A DNA stretch of 64,000 nt from Roseivirga thermotolerans (GTDB lineage: Bacteria; Bacteroidota; Bacteroidia; Cytophagales; Cyclobacteriaceae), in assembly GCF_014653175.1 (NCBI RefSeq), contig NZ_BNAG01000006.1:44776-108775 (forward strand), read 5' to 3'. The notes under the pieces were generated by a model. That model made no database searches. It saw nothing but the letters and a program-made list of their open reading frames with translations, and was not told the DNA's origin. Below are positions 17,605 through 25,868 of the stretch, piece after piece. Position 1 is the first letter of the stretch, and every line of letters starts with the position of its first letter. A program made the position numbers and the translations under genes.

Positions 17605-17637
17605 AAAAATAAGAGGGATGGCACCACCCATCCCTCA
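17605..17637 (-). terminator. Terminator for the minus-strand FecR gene
   Basis: The stem GAGGGATGG/CCATCCCTC (17614-17622 and 17629-17637) has a six-base loop. Read on the minus strand the stem is followed by TTATTTTTT. The plus side has no T run, so it mainly serves the anti-sigma gene at 17705, although murF transcription from the other side may also pause there. Confidence 0.7.
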
Positions 17638-17704
17638 ACCTCAACCTAAGAATCGGTGACTGAACTGCTTAACCATAAAAACAATTGTCACCTTATTTTA
17701 AATA

Positions 17705-18649
17705 TTATTTCACCTTAAACACCACTCGTTGAGCCTCAGTATTTACCTCAAATCCTCTGCTTTTGGATAGTGCAATGGTTTGGGCGGCATCTTTCAGGCT
17801 TTTGAATGTGGTGGTTATAGGGCTTGATAATTCGCTTTCAGAGAAGTCGTGCTCAACTTCTACACTGTATAATCTTTTTACTTCGTTCAGAACTTGTTGC
17901 AGCGGCACACTCTCGTAGTCATATTGACCGATTCTCCAGCTGTCAATTCTGTCTAGCCGCGTTTCTACAGGTTCGGAAACAACATTATTTTCAACAGAAA
18001 CGGAGAGTCCCGGAGTTATTATTTGCTCTGAAGTGCCTTCCGGACTACTTACTCTTACCTTGCCGGTTTTACACGCTACTTGCAGTAGCTGGCCTCTGGT
18101 TCTCACATTAAAACTGGTGCCTAGTACTTCAACCTTTCCGTTGGTTGTTAGCACCTTGAAGCTGCTGCCCCGCTTCACCTCAAAGAAGGCTTCGCCAGTT
18201 AAGCGCACCTCTCGGTGGTCTGTCCAGCCTTTTTCAGGAAATGAAACGGAACTTTCAGCATTCAGGTATGCCACCGATCCATCGGGCAAATTTACTGTTC
18301 GTACTTCTGCCAAACCGGTAGCTATAGAAACTTGATTGGTTCGTGGTTGTAAAATGAAAAAAGCACCAATAGCTAAGATGAAAGAGGCCGCTACTCCGAT
18401 TATCCAATCTCTGCGCGAAATGGAAATTACTTTAGGTGAATCGTGGTTAGAAATTTTGCTTTCCAGCTTCTTCCAGGCCTCTTCCTGAGAAATGGTTTCT
18501 CTCACACAGAGGTTGCCGGACTGTTCCACAAACTTCTGCAATGACTCAAATTGAGGGTCGTTTTCGGCATGTTGTTTTGCTTCCCGGTGAGTTATTTCTC
18601 CCTCAAGCCACGCCTGCTCCCAATTGTTATGGTGCTTTTTTCCTGTCAT
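17705..18649 (-). CDS. FecR-family anti-sigma factor (second copy)
   Basis: 314 residues. An N-terminal cytoplasmic segment (EAWKKLESKI) precedes one membrane helix (WIIGVAASFILAIGAFFIL, about 83-101) and a periplasmic FecR domain: TVNLPDGSVAYLNAESSVSF, then EVRLTGEAFFEVKRG and VLGTSFNVRTRG. A C-terminal DUF4974-like domain ends with QTIALSKSRGFEVN. FecR proteins pass the signal from a TonB receptor to an ECF sigma factor. It lies downstream of the receptor gene, 206 bases after its stop, so it is a second FecR in a cluster with one visible sigma factor. Confidence 0.9.
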   Translation of the reverse strand: MTGKKHHNNWEQAWLEGEITHREAKQHAENDPQFESLQKFVEQSGNLCVRETISQEEAWKKLESKISNHDSPKVISISRRDWIIGVAASFILAIGAFFILQPRTNQVSIATGLAEVRTVNLPDGSVAYLNAESSVSFPEKGWTDHREVRLTGEAFFEVKRGSSFKVLTTNGKVEVLGTSFNVRTRGQLLQVACKTGKVRVSSPEGTSEQIITPGLSVSVENNVVSEPVETRLDRIDSWRIGQYDYESVPLQQVLNEVKRLYSVEVEHDFSESELSSPITTTFKSLKDAAQTIALSKSRGFEVNTEAQRVVFKVK

Positions 18650-18855
18650 TGTGCTGTTAATACACCAAGCGTGAGCAACACCCTACTTTTAGTATATTTA
18701 TAGTGTGGCTTATTTAAGTCGTATGGTGTGTGTTTTGACATTTTTCCACTAGTCTTGCCATTTGCGAATGGAATGACACATATAGGGGCTGTTAAGGCAG
18801 CTTGTAGGTCAAGTGTCTTTTGCTTCTATCTGATCTGGATAAGTAGCCCTATAAT

Positions 18856-21591
18856 TTAAAAATACAGATTGAGAAACAGGGAAGGGGTAAAGTCGAGCAG
18901 TACTATATCTCTGTAAAGATTGGTAGGGGCCATTTGTTCATTGTTATTAATGGCCATTTCAATTTCATCTCGCTTGAGTCTCCTGCCTTGTATGTTCTGC
19001 CGGTTATACACGTTGAGAATAGATAGCCCCATTTCTCCACGCATATGTTCTCCCTCAAACTTATGGGCAATGGAGATGTCTAACCGGTGATAATCAGGAA
19101 GTCGTTCAACTGTTTTTTGGGTGTTAACCACTTCAAAATTGATCAACTCACCCTGATTGTTTCGAATAAAATTAATAGTGGGACGGTAAAATGGTTTGCC
19201 GCTACCATAGACCCAGGTAGCTGAAAAGTTCCAGGCCGGTAGTTCAATAATATGTACAAACTTAAGTTCATTGCGCTGGTCTTCTCTTGCAGCTATTTCA
19301 CTATTGTTATTTATGCTTTCAAAGCGGTTGAGTGCTTTACTTCTGGTGTAGGCAATCCAGCCCTGGTATGGGCCTATACGCTTTTGAATAAGTAGATCTA
19401 AACCCCTGATATTGCTGGTGCCGGGTGCTATAAGAATACTCGGACTTTGGCGGTTGGTGTTGGGATTGTACAGGTGAGAGATGTTGTATTCGGTGAGCCC
19501 GCTTACCTGTTTTTCATAAAACTCAAGGTCTATGGTAAGGTCGTTTTTTTCATATTGAAAGCCTGCTATTAGGTGGTCCGATTCCATTACCGGAAGGTGC
19601 CTGGGCCCTGGTTTGCTGCTTTCATATGCCAGGTTCCAACTGTTTTCATTATTCGAAAAGGGGTCGTCAAAAACCTCTTCTCGCATAATCTGAAAATACT
19701 TGCCCGAACTTAGTTTGAGTTCCAGGTGTGGAAGGGGCTGATATACGAGGGCCGCCCGTTGCCCAAAGAAGCTTTTGTCACTTACACTGGTGGTGTTGAG
19801 CCGGCCACCCAGTCGCAATTCAAGGTTTTTGCTGAGCGTAATATTGTCGGCCAGATAGAAGGAAAGAATGGTTCCGTCAGAGCTGGGGTTGCGGTCATCC
19901 GGAGTCATGCCCGATAAATCGCGTATATCTACCTTATTGAATACGTTGATGCTGGAAAGGTTAATGCCAAAGTCAAGGCTATGTCGTCCGCCCACCGTGA
20001 GTTCATTTTTTAAATTTAACTGAAGATCTTCTACTTCATTCATTCGGGTGATTTCGTAAAGCCCGATTTGATCGCCAGCACCATTGCGTCTTTCGTTGTT
20101 GTAGAAGTAGTCGAAGTAATGATCGGAAAAGGCCAGCTGCAGGTTTGAGTAATACTTTCTGTTCCAGTTTCTGGACCAGGCCAGTCCAATGCCATTGTTA
20201 CCCCAGTCGGCCTTTTCATTGTAGCTGTCAATTTGGCTAATGGTGCCGGGATTGTTGGGATCCTGGAAGTTCACTATGTCAAAGTCCGTATCAAGGTCGT
20301 CCCGGCCCTGATAAACACTCAGACTCATTACATCGCGGGTAGAAACCTTGTAGGTGGCCTTAAAATTGAGATCGTAAAAATGAAAATCGGGGCGTATGAG
20401 GTCGTCTTCATTGGCCAGCCCGTTAAAAGCCTGCTGATTTACCTGATTAGATTTTTTTCGATAGTTGGTGTAGAGTTTTTCGAAGAGATTGCTGCGAATA
20501 ATATCGGTGTATGCTCTTCTTGCACTCACATGAAAAGCTCCTCTTCCACTGGCAAAAGGCACATTGGCACTAAACCGAGCGCTTAGCAGGTTTAAGCCCA
20601 TGGAGTAATTGGGTTCGTTGAAACTCCCGGTGGTACCCGTAATGTCTACCACCCCGGAGACCCGACCTCCGTACTCTGCTCCAAAGCCTCCTTTGTAAAT
20701 TTGAATGTCTCGAACAGCATCGGCATTGATGGCACTAAAAACACCAAAAAAATGATCTAGCCGGTAAAGGGTTATACCATCGAATAGCACCAAATTGTGA
20801 GTAGAAGGGCTGTTTCTAATCGATAGGGCCGATGAGGTTTCGTCAGAACCTCCAATGCCCGGCAAATACTGAAGCGAACGAAAAATATCCAGTTCACCAA
20901 GGCTTGGTAGTGCGGAGAGGTTGTTGGGATCTATGGTGATCTGAGATATCTGATCGCCATACTTAACCGTGGAGAATTTATTTTCTACCACCGTAAACTC
21001 AGACAGATCTAGTGAGCTTTCTTGCATCATTATTTTGATGGTCTGCTTGGTTTCTCCCGGCTTCAGTTTTACCTGCGATTTTTGGTAGCCCAGGTAGCTA
21101 ACTTCAATGGTGCTGGTGTCGGTGGGTACCTGGGGTAAAGAGAAGTAGCCGTCTTTATTGGTTATAACTCCTCGTTGCAAACCGCTCACTCTTACCACGG
21201 CATTGGGTAAACTTTCTCCGGTGCTGGCATCTTGCACCAACCCAAATACGGTTATGTCGAACAGACTGGGCGTATTTACATCAAGATTTACCTTTTTGGG
21301 GATGAGGATGATTTTATCATTGAGCAATTGGTAGTCTATTCCTTTATTGCGCAAGATGGCGTCCAGAAATTCGGTCACAGGCTTTTGAGCAAACTGCCCG
21401 GAAACCGTAGTGCCTGTTATAAGGGCATCGTCATAGGCAATTTTAAGGTCGTATTTGTTTTTGAGTATTCGGAGTACTTTGGCCAGTGAAGCGTTGTCAA
21501 AGTTTTCGGTTATGGCCACCGAACGGATGTCTTGAGCCAGGCTGATCTGGCTACAAATCAATACACATAAAAGCCAACTTATAATGCGCAC
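18856..21591 (-). CDS. TonB-dependent outer-membrane receptor with STN signalling domain
   Basis: 911 residues. A signal peptide (MRIISWLLCVLICSQISLA) is followed by an STN/secretin-like domain at about 28-98 (NFDNASLAKVLRILKNKYDL), a carboxypeptidase-regulatory-like beta-sandwich at about 112-195 (VQDASTGESLPNAVVRVSG), a plug with LFDGITLYRLDHFFGVFSAI and a 22-strand-type barrel. The STN domain is used to contact FecR, so this is a transducing receptor. The start is GTG and overlaps the FecR stop in the order TAGTG, a tight translational coupling. The ligand is not deducible, and no SusD homologue is next to it. Confidence 0.9.
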   Translation of the reverse strand: MRIISWLLCVLICSQISLAQDIRSVAITENFDNASLAKVLRILKNKYDLKIAYDDALITGTTVSGQFAQKPVTEFLDAILRNKGIDYQLLNDKIILIPKKVNLDVNTPSLFDITVFGLVQDASTGESLPNAVVRVSGLQRGVITNKDGYFSLPQVPTDTSTIEVSYLGYQKSQVKLKPGETKQTIKIMMQESSLDLSEFTVVENKFSTVKYGDQISQITIDPNNLSALPSLGELDIFRSLQYLPGIGGSDETSSALSIRNSPSTHNLVLFDGITLYRLDHFFGVFSAINADAVRDIQIYKGGFGAEYGGRVSGVVDITGTTGSFNEPNYSMGLNLLSARFSANVPFASGRGAFHVSARRAYTDIIRSNLFEKLYTNYRKKSNQVNQQAFNGLANEDDLIRPDFHFYDLNFKATYKVSTRDVMSLSVYQGRDDLDTDFDIVNFQDPNNPGTISQIDSYNEKADWGNNGIGLAWSRNWNRKYYSNLQLAFSDHYFDYFYNNERRNGAGDQIGLYEITRMNEVEDLQLNLKNELTVGGRHSLDFGINLSSINVFNKVDIRDLSGMTPDDRNPSSDGTILSFYLADNITLSKNLELRLGGRLNTTSVSDKSFFGQRAALVYQPLPHLELKLSSGKYFQIMREEVFDDPFSNNENSWNLAYESSKPGPRHLPVMESDHLIAGFQYEKNDLTIDLEFYEKQVSGLTEYNISHLYNPNTNRQSPSILIAPGTSNIRGLDLLIQKRIGPYQGWIAYTRSKALNRFESINNNSEIAAREDQRNELKFVHIIELPAWNFSATWVYGSGKPFYRPTINFIRNNQGELINFEVVNTQKTVERLPDYHRLDISIAHKFEGEHMRGEMGLSILNVYNRQNIQGRRLKRDEIEMAINNNEQMAPTNLYRDIVLLDFTPSLFLNLYF

Positions 21592-22481
21592 TATTCAACA
21601 ATTACCTGATCTCCGTTTCTACTGAATTTAAGCCCCATAGGTACAAAAACCAACTGCAATGCCTCGTTGAGGTTCGAAGTATTGAAGTAGCCTGAGTAAT
21701 ATCTTTCGCTGAGTGGTTGCTCTGAAAGTATTTTAATATTGAACTGCCTTTCCAGCTCCTCAACTACCTGCGAAAGGGGTTGAGCATCGAAGTAAAAGCT
21801 GCCCGACCTCCAGGTGGCTGTTCGTGTGAGATCGAAAGCCTGGGTTTTCAACTGGTTTTTGTGCAGTAAAGCTTCCTCACCGGAGTTCAAAACTACTTTA
21901 TCTTCATTGTTGCTTACCTCTACTGTACCGGTAAAAACGGAAACACGCAGGTGTTTGGATCGGTTGTAAAGGTTAAAGGAAGTGCCCAGCACTTTTACCT
22001 GATAATTGTCTCCGATTACTTTGAATTCGTTGCCCGGAGTAATATCGAAAAAGGCTTCGCCCGATAGTACCACCCAACGATTGCGTTCCCAGTTTTTTTC
22101 TTTGTAAGACATAACGGTTCCGGCATTGAGGGTAACCATAGAGTTGTCGGGGAGTGTAATGGTTGTAAGCTGGCCCGATGCCGCCCGTACGGTGATGATC
22201 TTATTGCCGGCCGAAAAGTTAACGTAGATAACCAGGGCTATAATAGCGGCAGCCGCAGCCCACAGCCATGCCCTGCGAGGCTTTGAGGGCTGCATAATTT
22301 TTTCGTTGTCAGGAGCTCTTTCTTCTATTTTTCTGGTGAGTTGCTCCCATGCTTCGTTTTGCGATTTACCATGCGGAGCGTCCAGCTTCTCGGTGAAAGC
22401 GATAAGTTTCTCCATAGCTTCCTTCTCTTCCGGAGGAAGCTCCTGTTTGAGCCAATTGTCTATGAGATTATCTTCTTTCAC
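21591..22481 (-). CDS. FecR-family anti-sigma factor (first copy)
   Basis: 296 residues, with a GTG start at 22481 chosen because no ATG leaves a complete cytoplasmic domain. A cytoplasmic N-part (LIDNWLKQELPPEEKEAM) is followed by a membrane helix (AWLWAAAAAIIALVIYVNF, about 70-88), a FecR domain (TITLPDNSMVTLNAGTVMSY, WVVLSGEAFFDIT, VKVLGTSFNLY) and a C-terminal domain ending LKFSRNGDQVIVE. It lies 14 bases after the sigma gene and overlaps the receptor start by one base (TAGTG). The order sigma-FecR-receptor is the classic cell-surface signalling arrangement. Confidence 0.92.
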   Translation of the reverse strand: MKEDNLIDNWLKQELPPEEKEAMEKLIAFTEKLDAPHGKSQNEAWEQLTRKIEERAPDNEKIMQPSKPRRAWLWAAAAAIIALVIYVNFSAGNKIITVRAASGQLTTITLPDNSMVTLNAGTVMSYKEKNWERNRWVVLSGEAFFDITPGNEFKVIGDNYQVKVLGTSFNLYNRSKHLRVSVFTGTVEVSNNEDKVVLNSGEEALLHKNQLKTQAFDLTRTATWRSGSFYFDAQPLSQVVEELERQFNIKILSEQPLSERYYSGYFNTSNLNEALQLVFVPMGLKFSRNGDQVIVE

Positions 22482-22495
22482 CGGTCTAAATTAAC

Positions 22496-22987
22496 TTAAA
22501 TTTTATACTTAATGTGTTCGCGAAGATGTGCCAGAGCTCCGTGCATTCTTTTCTCAACAGCTTTGACGCTTAGTGCGAGCCTATCGGCTATTTCTTTATA
22601 GGTGAGTTCATCAATCCGGTTCATTAGAAAAACTTCGCGTTGCTTTTCGGGCATAGCACCAATAACTTCTTCCAACTCGGCTTTGAATTCCTTTTCTTCC
22701 AAAGCAAACTCCGGAGAGTGTTCTTCTTGTTGGGTTTTGTGCCGTTCTGCAAAATTCATCACCACCTTGTCATGTCTTATTTTGTTGAGCAACATGTTGT
22801 TGGCAATGGTGTATAAGTAGCTTTTTACAGTCTCCGGCTGAACTTCCTCCCGCTTGTCCCAAAGTTTCATGAACACATCTTGGGCAATGTCTTCGCTCTG
22901 CTCAATATTACCCGATTTGTAGTATAGGAAATTCTTGATGGGGGTGTAATACTGATCGAAAAGGCTCTTGAACTCTGAGAGGGTCAT
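22496..22987 (-). CDS. ECF RNA polymerase sigma factor (sigma-70 family)
   Basis: 163 residues. Region 2 is seen in FDQYYTPIKNFLYYKSGNIE, DIAQDVFMKLWDKRE and SYLYTIANNMLLNKIR. Region 4 is seen in MPEKQREVFLMNRIDELTYK and IADRLALSVKAVEKRMHGAL, a helix-turn-helix. This is the Bacteroidetes FecI-like type. It begins the cluster sigma-FecR-receptor-FecR and should be held by one or both FecR proteins until the receptor binds its ligand. Confidence 0.93.
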   Translation of the reverse strand: MTLSEFKSLFDQYYTPIKNFLYYKSGNIEQSEDIAQDVFMKLWDKREEVQPETVKSYLYTIANNMLLNKIRHDKVVMNFAERHKTQQEEHSPEFALEEKEFKAELEEVIGAMPEKQREVFLMNRIDELTYKEIADRLALSVKAVEKRMHGALAHLREHIKYKI

Positions 22988-23094
22988 GCAGTGCTAAAAA
23001 TGCTTTGGCTAAAGATAAATAAAAAACACTTTTCCGTAAGATGGAGAGCTTTTGTGGAGCGATTATAATTTTTTAAAATATTTTTGCCGACCCA

Positions 23095-23125
23095 TTTGCA
23101 TTATTAAAAACCGGTGCTACCTTTG
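23095..23125 (+). promoter_or_regulatory. Promoter of the tRNA-Val gene
   Basis: TTTG at 23095-23098, a 19-base spacer and TACCTTTG at 23118-23125: an exact match to the Bacteroidetes -33/-7 consensus. The predicted start of transcription is about 57 bases before the mature tRNA. Confidence 0.75.
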
Positions 23126-23187
23126 CACTCCCATTTGATCACAAGCACAACAAAAACAGGGTAAAACCTGGTGTAAGTGAGAAATAA

Positions 23188-23262
23188 GGGCTCTTAGCTC
23201 AGTTGGTTCAGAGCACCTGCCTTACAAGCAGGGGGTCGCTGGTTCGAATCCAGCAGGGCCCA
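23188..23262 (+). tRNA. tRNA-Val, anticodon TAC
   Basis: Full cloverleaf: acceptor GGGCTCT / AGGGCCC (one G-T pair), D arm with AGCTCAGTTGGTTCAGAGC, anticodon stem CCTGC/GCAGG with loop CTTACAA (anticodon TAC, reads GUA and probably other Val codons), and T arm CTGGTTCGAATCCAG. The discriminator base is A, and CCA is not encoded. A strong promoter lies before it and a terminator directly after it, so it is transcribed alone. Confidence 0.96.
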
Positions 23263-23268
23263 CAAAAA

Positions 23269-23298
23269 AGAGGTTATCGCAAGGTAACCTCTTTTTTT
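23269..23298 (+). terminator. Terminator after tRNA-Val
   Basis: The stem AGAGGTTA / TAACCTCT has an eight-base loop and is followed by a run of seven T. It begins 7 bases after the tRNA. Confidence 0.88.
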
Positions 23299-23393
23299 AT
23301 GCACTTTATTTTAGTGGGTCGAGTATAGTCCAGGCTTTTGGGTCTTCAAACGGTAAGGTGGGTGCTCATCTGCCTTCAAATCCTTTACAGTAT

Positions 23394-24473
23394 TTATTGA
23401 TTGGCAACGGCCACTCCCACAAAGGAGTCGGCTGTACCGTAGTACATAAACCACTGATTTTTATAAGGAACCAGGGCTTCCAGAAAGGTAGTGCCTGCAG
23501 CGTACTGCCCGGTAATTTCGTGAGGCAGTGTTGGGCAAATAAAGGGCTCATCCATGCGCTTTATAAACTTGGATGGATCGGCAGCACTAAACAAGGCTTG
23601 CCCACCACAATAGGTGCCTTTGGCAATGTCAGGGTCTGCAATATCGCCTTCGTCATTCTTACCATTATATATGAGCAGAATGCCTTCACTGGTCAGTAGG
23701 GCAGGAGGTCCGGGTTCGGTGAGAAAACTGTCGAAATAGCCGGGACGGGTATCCATAACTATGGCCAGCTGGTCGCCATCGGTTAGGGGAGTCCAGTTAA
23801 TCAGGTCTTCTGACCAGGCCAGGTTTACTCCTCTTTCGCCAAAATACATCCAGTATTTGCCATTGATTTTGGTGGCAATGAGTTCATTGCCTTGTTGCTT
23901 GCACACAATGGATCCAGACTTACTCCAGGTGTCTACAAATTTTCCCTGAAGGGCATTAAGCAAAGCAGGGCCATGCTTGGTCCAGTTTCTTAAATCTTTG
24001 CTGCTGGCAATGGATAGGCGGGCTACATCCTGATTCCACGAGGTGTAGGTCATGATGTATCGCCCATCAGGTGCTTTTACCACCCGAGGATCTTCACAGC
24101 CCCCGGGATAGTCGTAGGCTATAAAGGCTGTGGAGTCCGGATAGAGAACCGGAGAATCGAATTTGTTAAAGTTGAGCCCATCGGTGCTCCAGGCAAGCCC
24201 AATTCTTGAGGTTCTTCCGCCTAAATAGGCTTTGGGGTTATCTTCGGCCCTAAAGAACATAAACACCGTATCGTCTTTTACTACCACAGCCGGGTTAAAA
24301 ACATCGGCCTTTTGCCAGGCCACCGGGCTGTTGGTTAGTGGGTCTAAAAAGGTATAGGTACTATCGGCTTTTAAGATGGGGTTCATTTCCGGTTTTTCGA
24401 AACCGGTAAGCCAGGGCTCTTTCGGTTCACAACTCAAAAGAGCTACAAACAGTAGTATCGCAATCTTTTTCAC
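23394..24473 (-). CDS. GH130-like glycosidase/phosphorylase lipoprotein
   Basis: 359 residues with a GTG start. A lipoprotein signal (MKKIAILLFVALLSC, C15) is followed by a five-bladed-propeller type enzyme: WQKADVFNPAVVVKDD, RIGLAWSTDG, YDYPGGCEDPRVV, SKSGSIV, YWMYFGERGVNLAWSED, TEPGPPALL and WFMYYGTADSFVGVA. The pattern NPA...GCEDPR...EPGPP fits family GH130, which includes beta-mannoside phosphorylases and, in other subgroups, hydrolases. Lipid anchoring outside the cytoplasm favours hydrolysis of outside glycans over phosphorolysis, but that is an inference. It is downstream of the 100-residue gene by 12 bases. Confidence 0.82.
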   Translation of the reverse strand: MKKIAILLFVALLSCEPKEPWLTGFEKPEMNPILKADSTYTFLDPLTNSPVAWQKADVFNPAVVVKDDTVFMFFRAEDNPKAYLGGRTSRIGLAWSTDGLNFNKFDSPVLYPDSTAFIAYDYPGGCEDPRVVKAPDGRYIMTYTSWNQDVARLSIASSKDLRNWTKHGPALLNALQGKFVDTWSKSGSIVCKQQGNELIATKINGKYWMYFGERGVNLAWSEDLINWTPLTDGDQLAIVMDTRPGYFDSFLTEPGPPALLTSEGILLIYNGKNDEGDIADPDIAKGTYCGGQALFSAADPSKFIKRMDEPFICPTLPHEITGQYAAGTTFLEALVPYKNQWFMYYGTADSFVGVAVANQ

Positions 24474-24485
24474 ACCCTAATCTAC

Positions 24486-24788
24486 TTAATTCTCCTCTTC
24501 AATGGGAATTTTTTGTAGAGTGGAGTGGTGTTCTGTCTGGCCGGAAACAACAAGTGTACCCTGAGTGCCATCTTGTGCCTTAATGGCGAATAAGTCGGCT
24601 TCATCGCTCGGGTTAGTCATTCCGTCAAAGTGATAGCGTGCTACTATTTTTAGCTGGGTTGGAAGAAATTTATCTCCCCGGCCTAATACCTCTACTTCTT
24701 CTTTTTGTAAAGCAAACTGTGCCGTGAAGCCTTGCTCATGTAGCTTCTGCATGACAGTTGAAAGTGTTTTTTCGTTGGTTTTCATCAT
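24486..24788 (-). CDS. Small conserved cytoplasmic protein
   Basis: 100 residues. The motif YHFDGMTNPSDEADLFAIKA near residues 52-71 recalls a small Bacteroidetes family that databases sometimes mislabel as phosphoribosylpyrophosphate synthetase; the real function is unknown and it has no PRPP-synthase motifs. The N-part (TLSTVMQKLHEQGFTAQFAL) is helical. It precedes the GH130 gene by 12 bases in the same direction. A perfect dyad at 24807-24825 sits just upstream of its start. Confidence 0.6.
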   Translation of the reverse strand: MMKTNEKTLSTVMQKLHEQGFTAQFALQKEEVEVLGRGDKFLPTQLKIVARYHFDGMTNPSDEADLFAIKAQDGTQGTLVVSGQTEHHSTLQKIPIEEEN

Positions 24789-24806
24789 ATTTATTGAACA
24801 GGTCAG

Positions 24807-24825
24807 TACAGGAAATGTTCCTGTA
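24807..24825. promoter_or_regulatory. Perfect inverted repeat upstream of the small conserved gene
   Basis: TACAGGAA-atg-TTCCTGTA, an 8-bp dyad with a 3-base centre, 18 bases before the start codon of the 100-residue gene. It could be an operator or an mRNA hairpin in the leader; nothing in the sequence distinguishes these. Confidence 0.45.
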
Positions 24826-24889
24826 GATATAGATTTAAAAACATGAACTCAACCTCATCTAAACCGGGGCTGCCTTTCGTATCTAAGCC

Positions 24890-25597
24890 ATGCAAGAGAA
24901 AATTAGTGTAATCATTCCTGCACTCAACGAAGCAGACCTTATTTACAGTCAGGTGAAGTCGGTCTTTCATAAAGGCAACGACTCTGCTTTGGAAGTAATT
25001 GTGGTAGATGGGGGGAGTTCGGATAATACCCGAGAGCTTGCTTTAAAAGCCGGTGCTCAGGTAATTGATTCTGCTCCCGGTCGATCGGTACAAATGAATG
25101 CCGGAGCGGCCAGGGCTACGGGCGATGTATTTTACTTTGTGCATGCCGACCTGACGATGCCGGATACCTTTGTTAAGGATATTAGAAAGGCTGTGGCCGG
25201 TGGATTTAGCTACGGTTGCTATCAAGTGGCTTTCGATAGACCCGTGAAGGGACTCAGGTTCAATAGTAGTCTTTCTAAATACCAGGGCATTTTTTTTAGG
25301 GGGGGAGACCAAACTCTGTATATAACCCGTGAGCTATTTAAGCACATTGGAGGGTTTGATGAAACCATAGTGATTATGGAAGATTATGAGATATTGTTGA
25401 GGGCTCGTAAGTATGGCAAAATTCATATTATGCCTCAAAAGGTAATTATCTCGGCTCGTAAAATGGAGCAGAATAACTACTTCAAAACCAATGTAATCAA
25501 TGTGCTGGTGTTCGTGTTGTTCTTCCTGGGAGCTCCCCAGAAAATGTTGGTCAATATTTACAGTAGACAGGTGAAGGGGTCTAAGTATCGCATGTAA
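24890..25597 (+). CDS. Family 2 glycosyltransferase (TIGR04283-like)
   Basis: 235 residues. A GT-A fold transferase: ISVIIPALNEADLI at the start, VVDGGSSDNTREL at 38-50, a DxD-equivalent HADLTMP at 85-91, FFRGGDQTLYITRELF at about 135-150, and GGFDETIVIMEDYEILLRAR at 154-173. A hydrophobic segment near 203-215 (INVLVFVLFFLG) suggests membrane association. This type often neighbours radical SAM genes, and one follows here. The codons for GIFFRGGD contain a T8 run followed, after one A, by a G7 run (25290-25305), unusual for this genome. Confidence 0.85.
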   Translation: MQEKISVIIPALNEADLIYSQVKSVFHKGNDSALEVIVVDGGSSDNTRELALKAGAQVIDSAPGRSVQMNAGAARATGDVFYFVHADLTMPDTFVKDIRKAVAGGFSYGCYQVAFDRPVKGLRFNSSLSKYQGIFFRGGDQTLYITRELFKHIGGFDETIVIMEDYEILLRARKYGKIHIMPQKVIISARKMEQNNYFKTNVINVLVFVLFFLGAPQKMLVNIYSRQVKGSKYRM

Positions 25598-25603
25598 CCA
25601 TGT

Positions 25604-25629
25604 GCATCTAGTTTTCAGATGCTTCTTTT
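25604..25629 (+). terminator. Weak terminator after the glycosyltransferase gene
   Basis: The stem GCATCT / AGATGC has a seven-base loop and is followed by TTCTTTT. The short stem and the interrupted T run make this only moderately convincing. Confidence 0.45.
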
Positions 25630-25868
25630 GTCTTATTTACCAATAAACATCTGGTGCGTTTTATGTTTTGTCTTCCTTAGGTATTTGCTATTAGCCGGTG
25701 TAAGAAGTTCTGAGCACACCTCTCATGCCCGGGATGTTGGGGTCATTTCCGCTCGATCTAAATAAGTGGTTGATACTTTTTTAAGAGGTGAATATTTAGC
25801 ATATTCAAATCGGGCCAGTCAGTAGGGTAGGTATAGTGGGGTGTTCGCCTTCAACCTTTATAATACTT

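Noticed and set aside
25598..25868. Cobalamin riboswitch before the B12-binding radical SAM gene
   Set aside because: I looked for a B12-box-like motif in the 271-base leader and found none; no convincing fold was visible.
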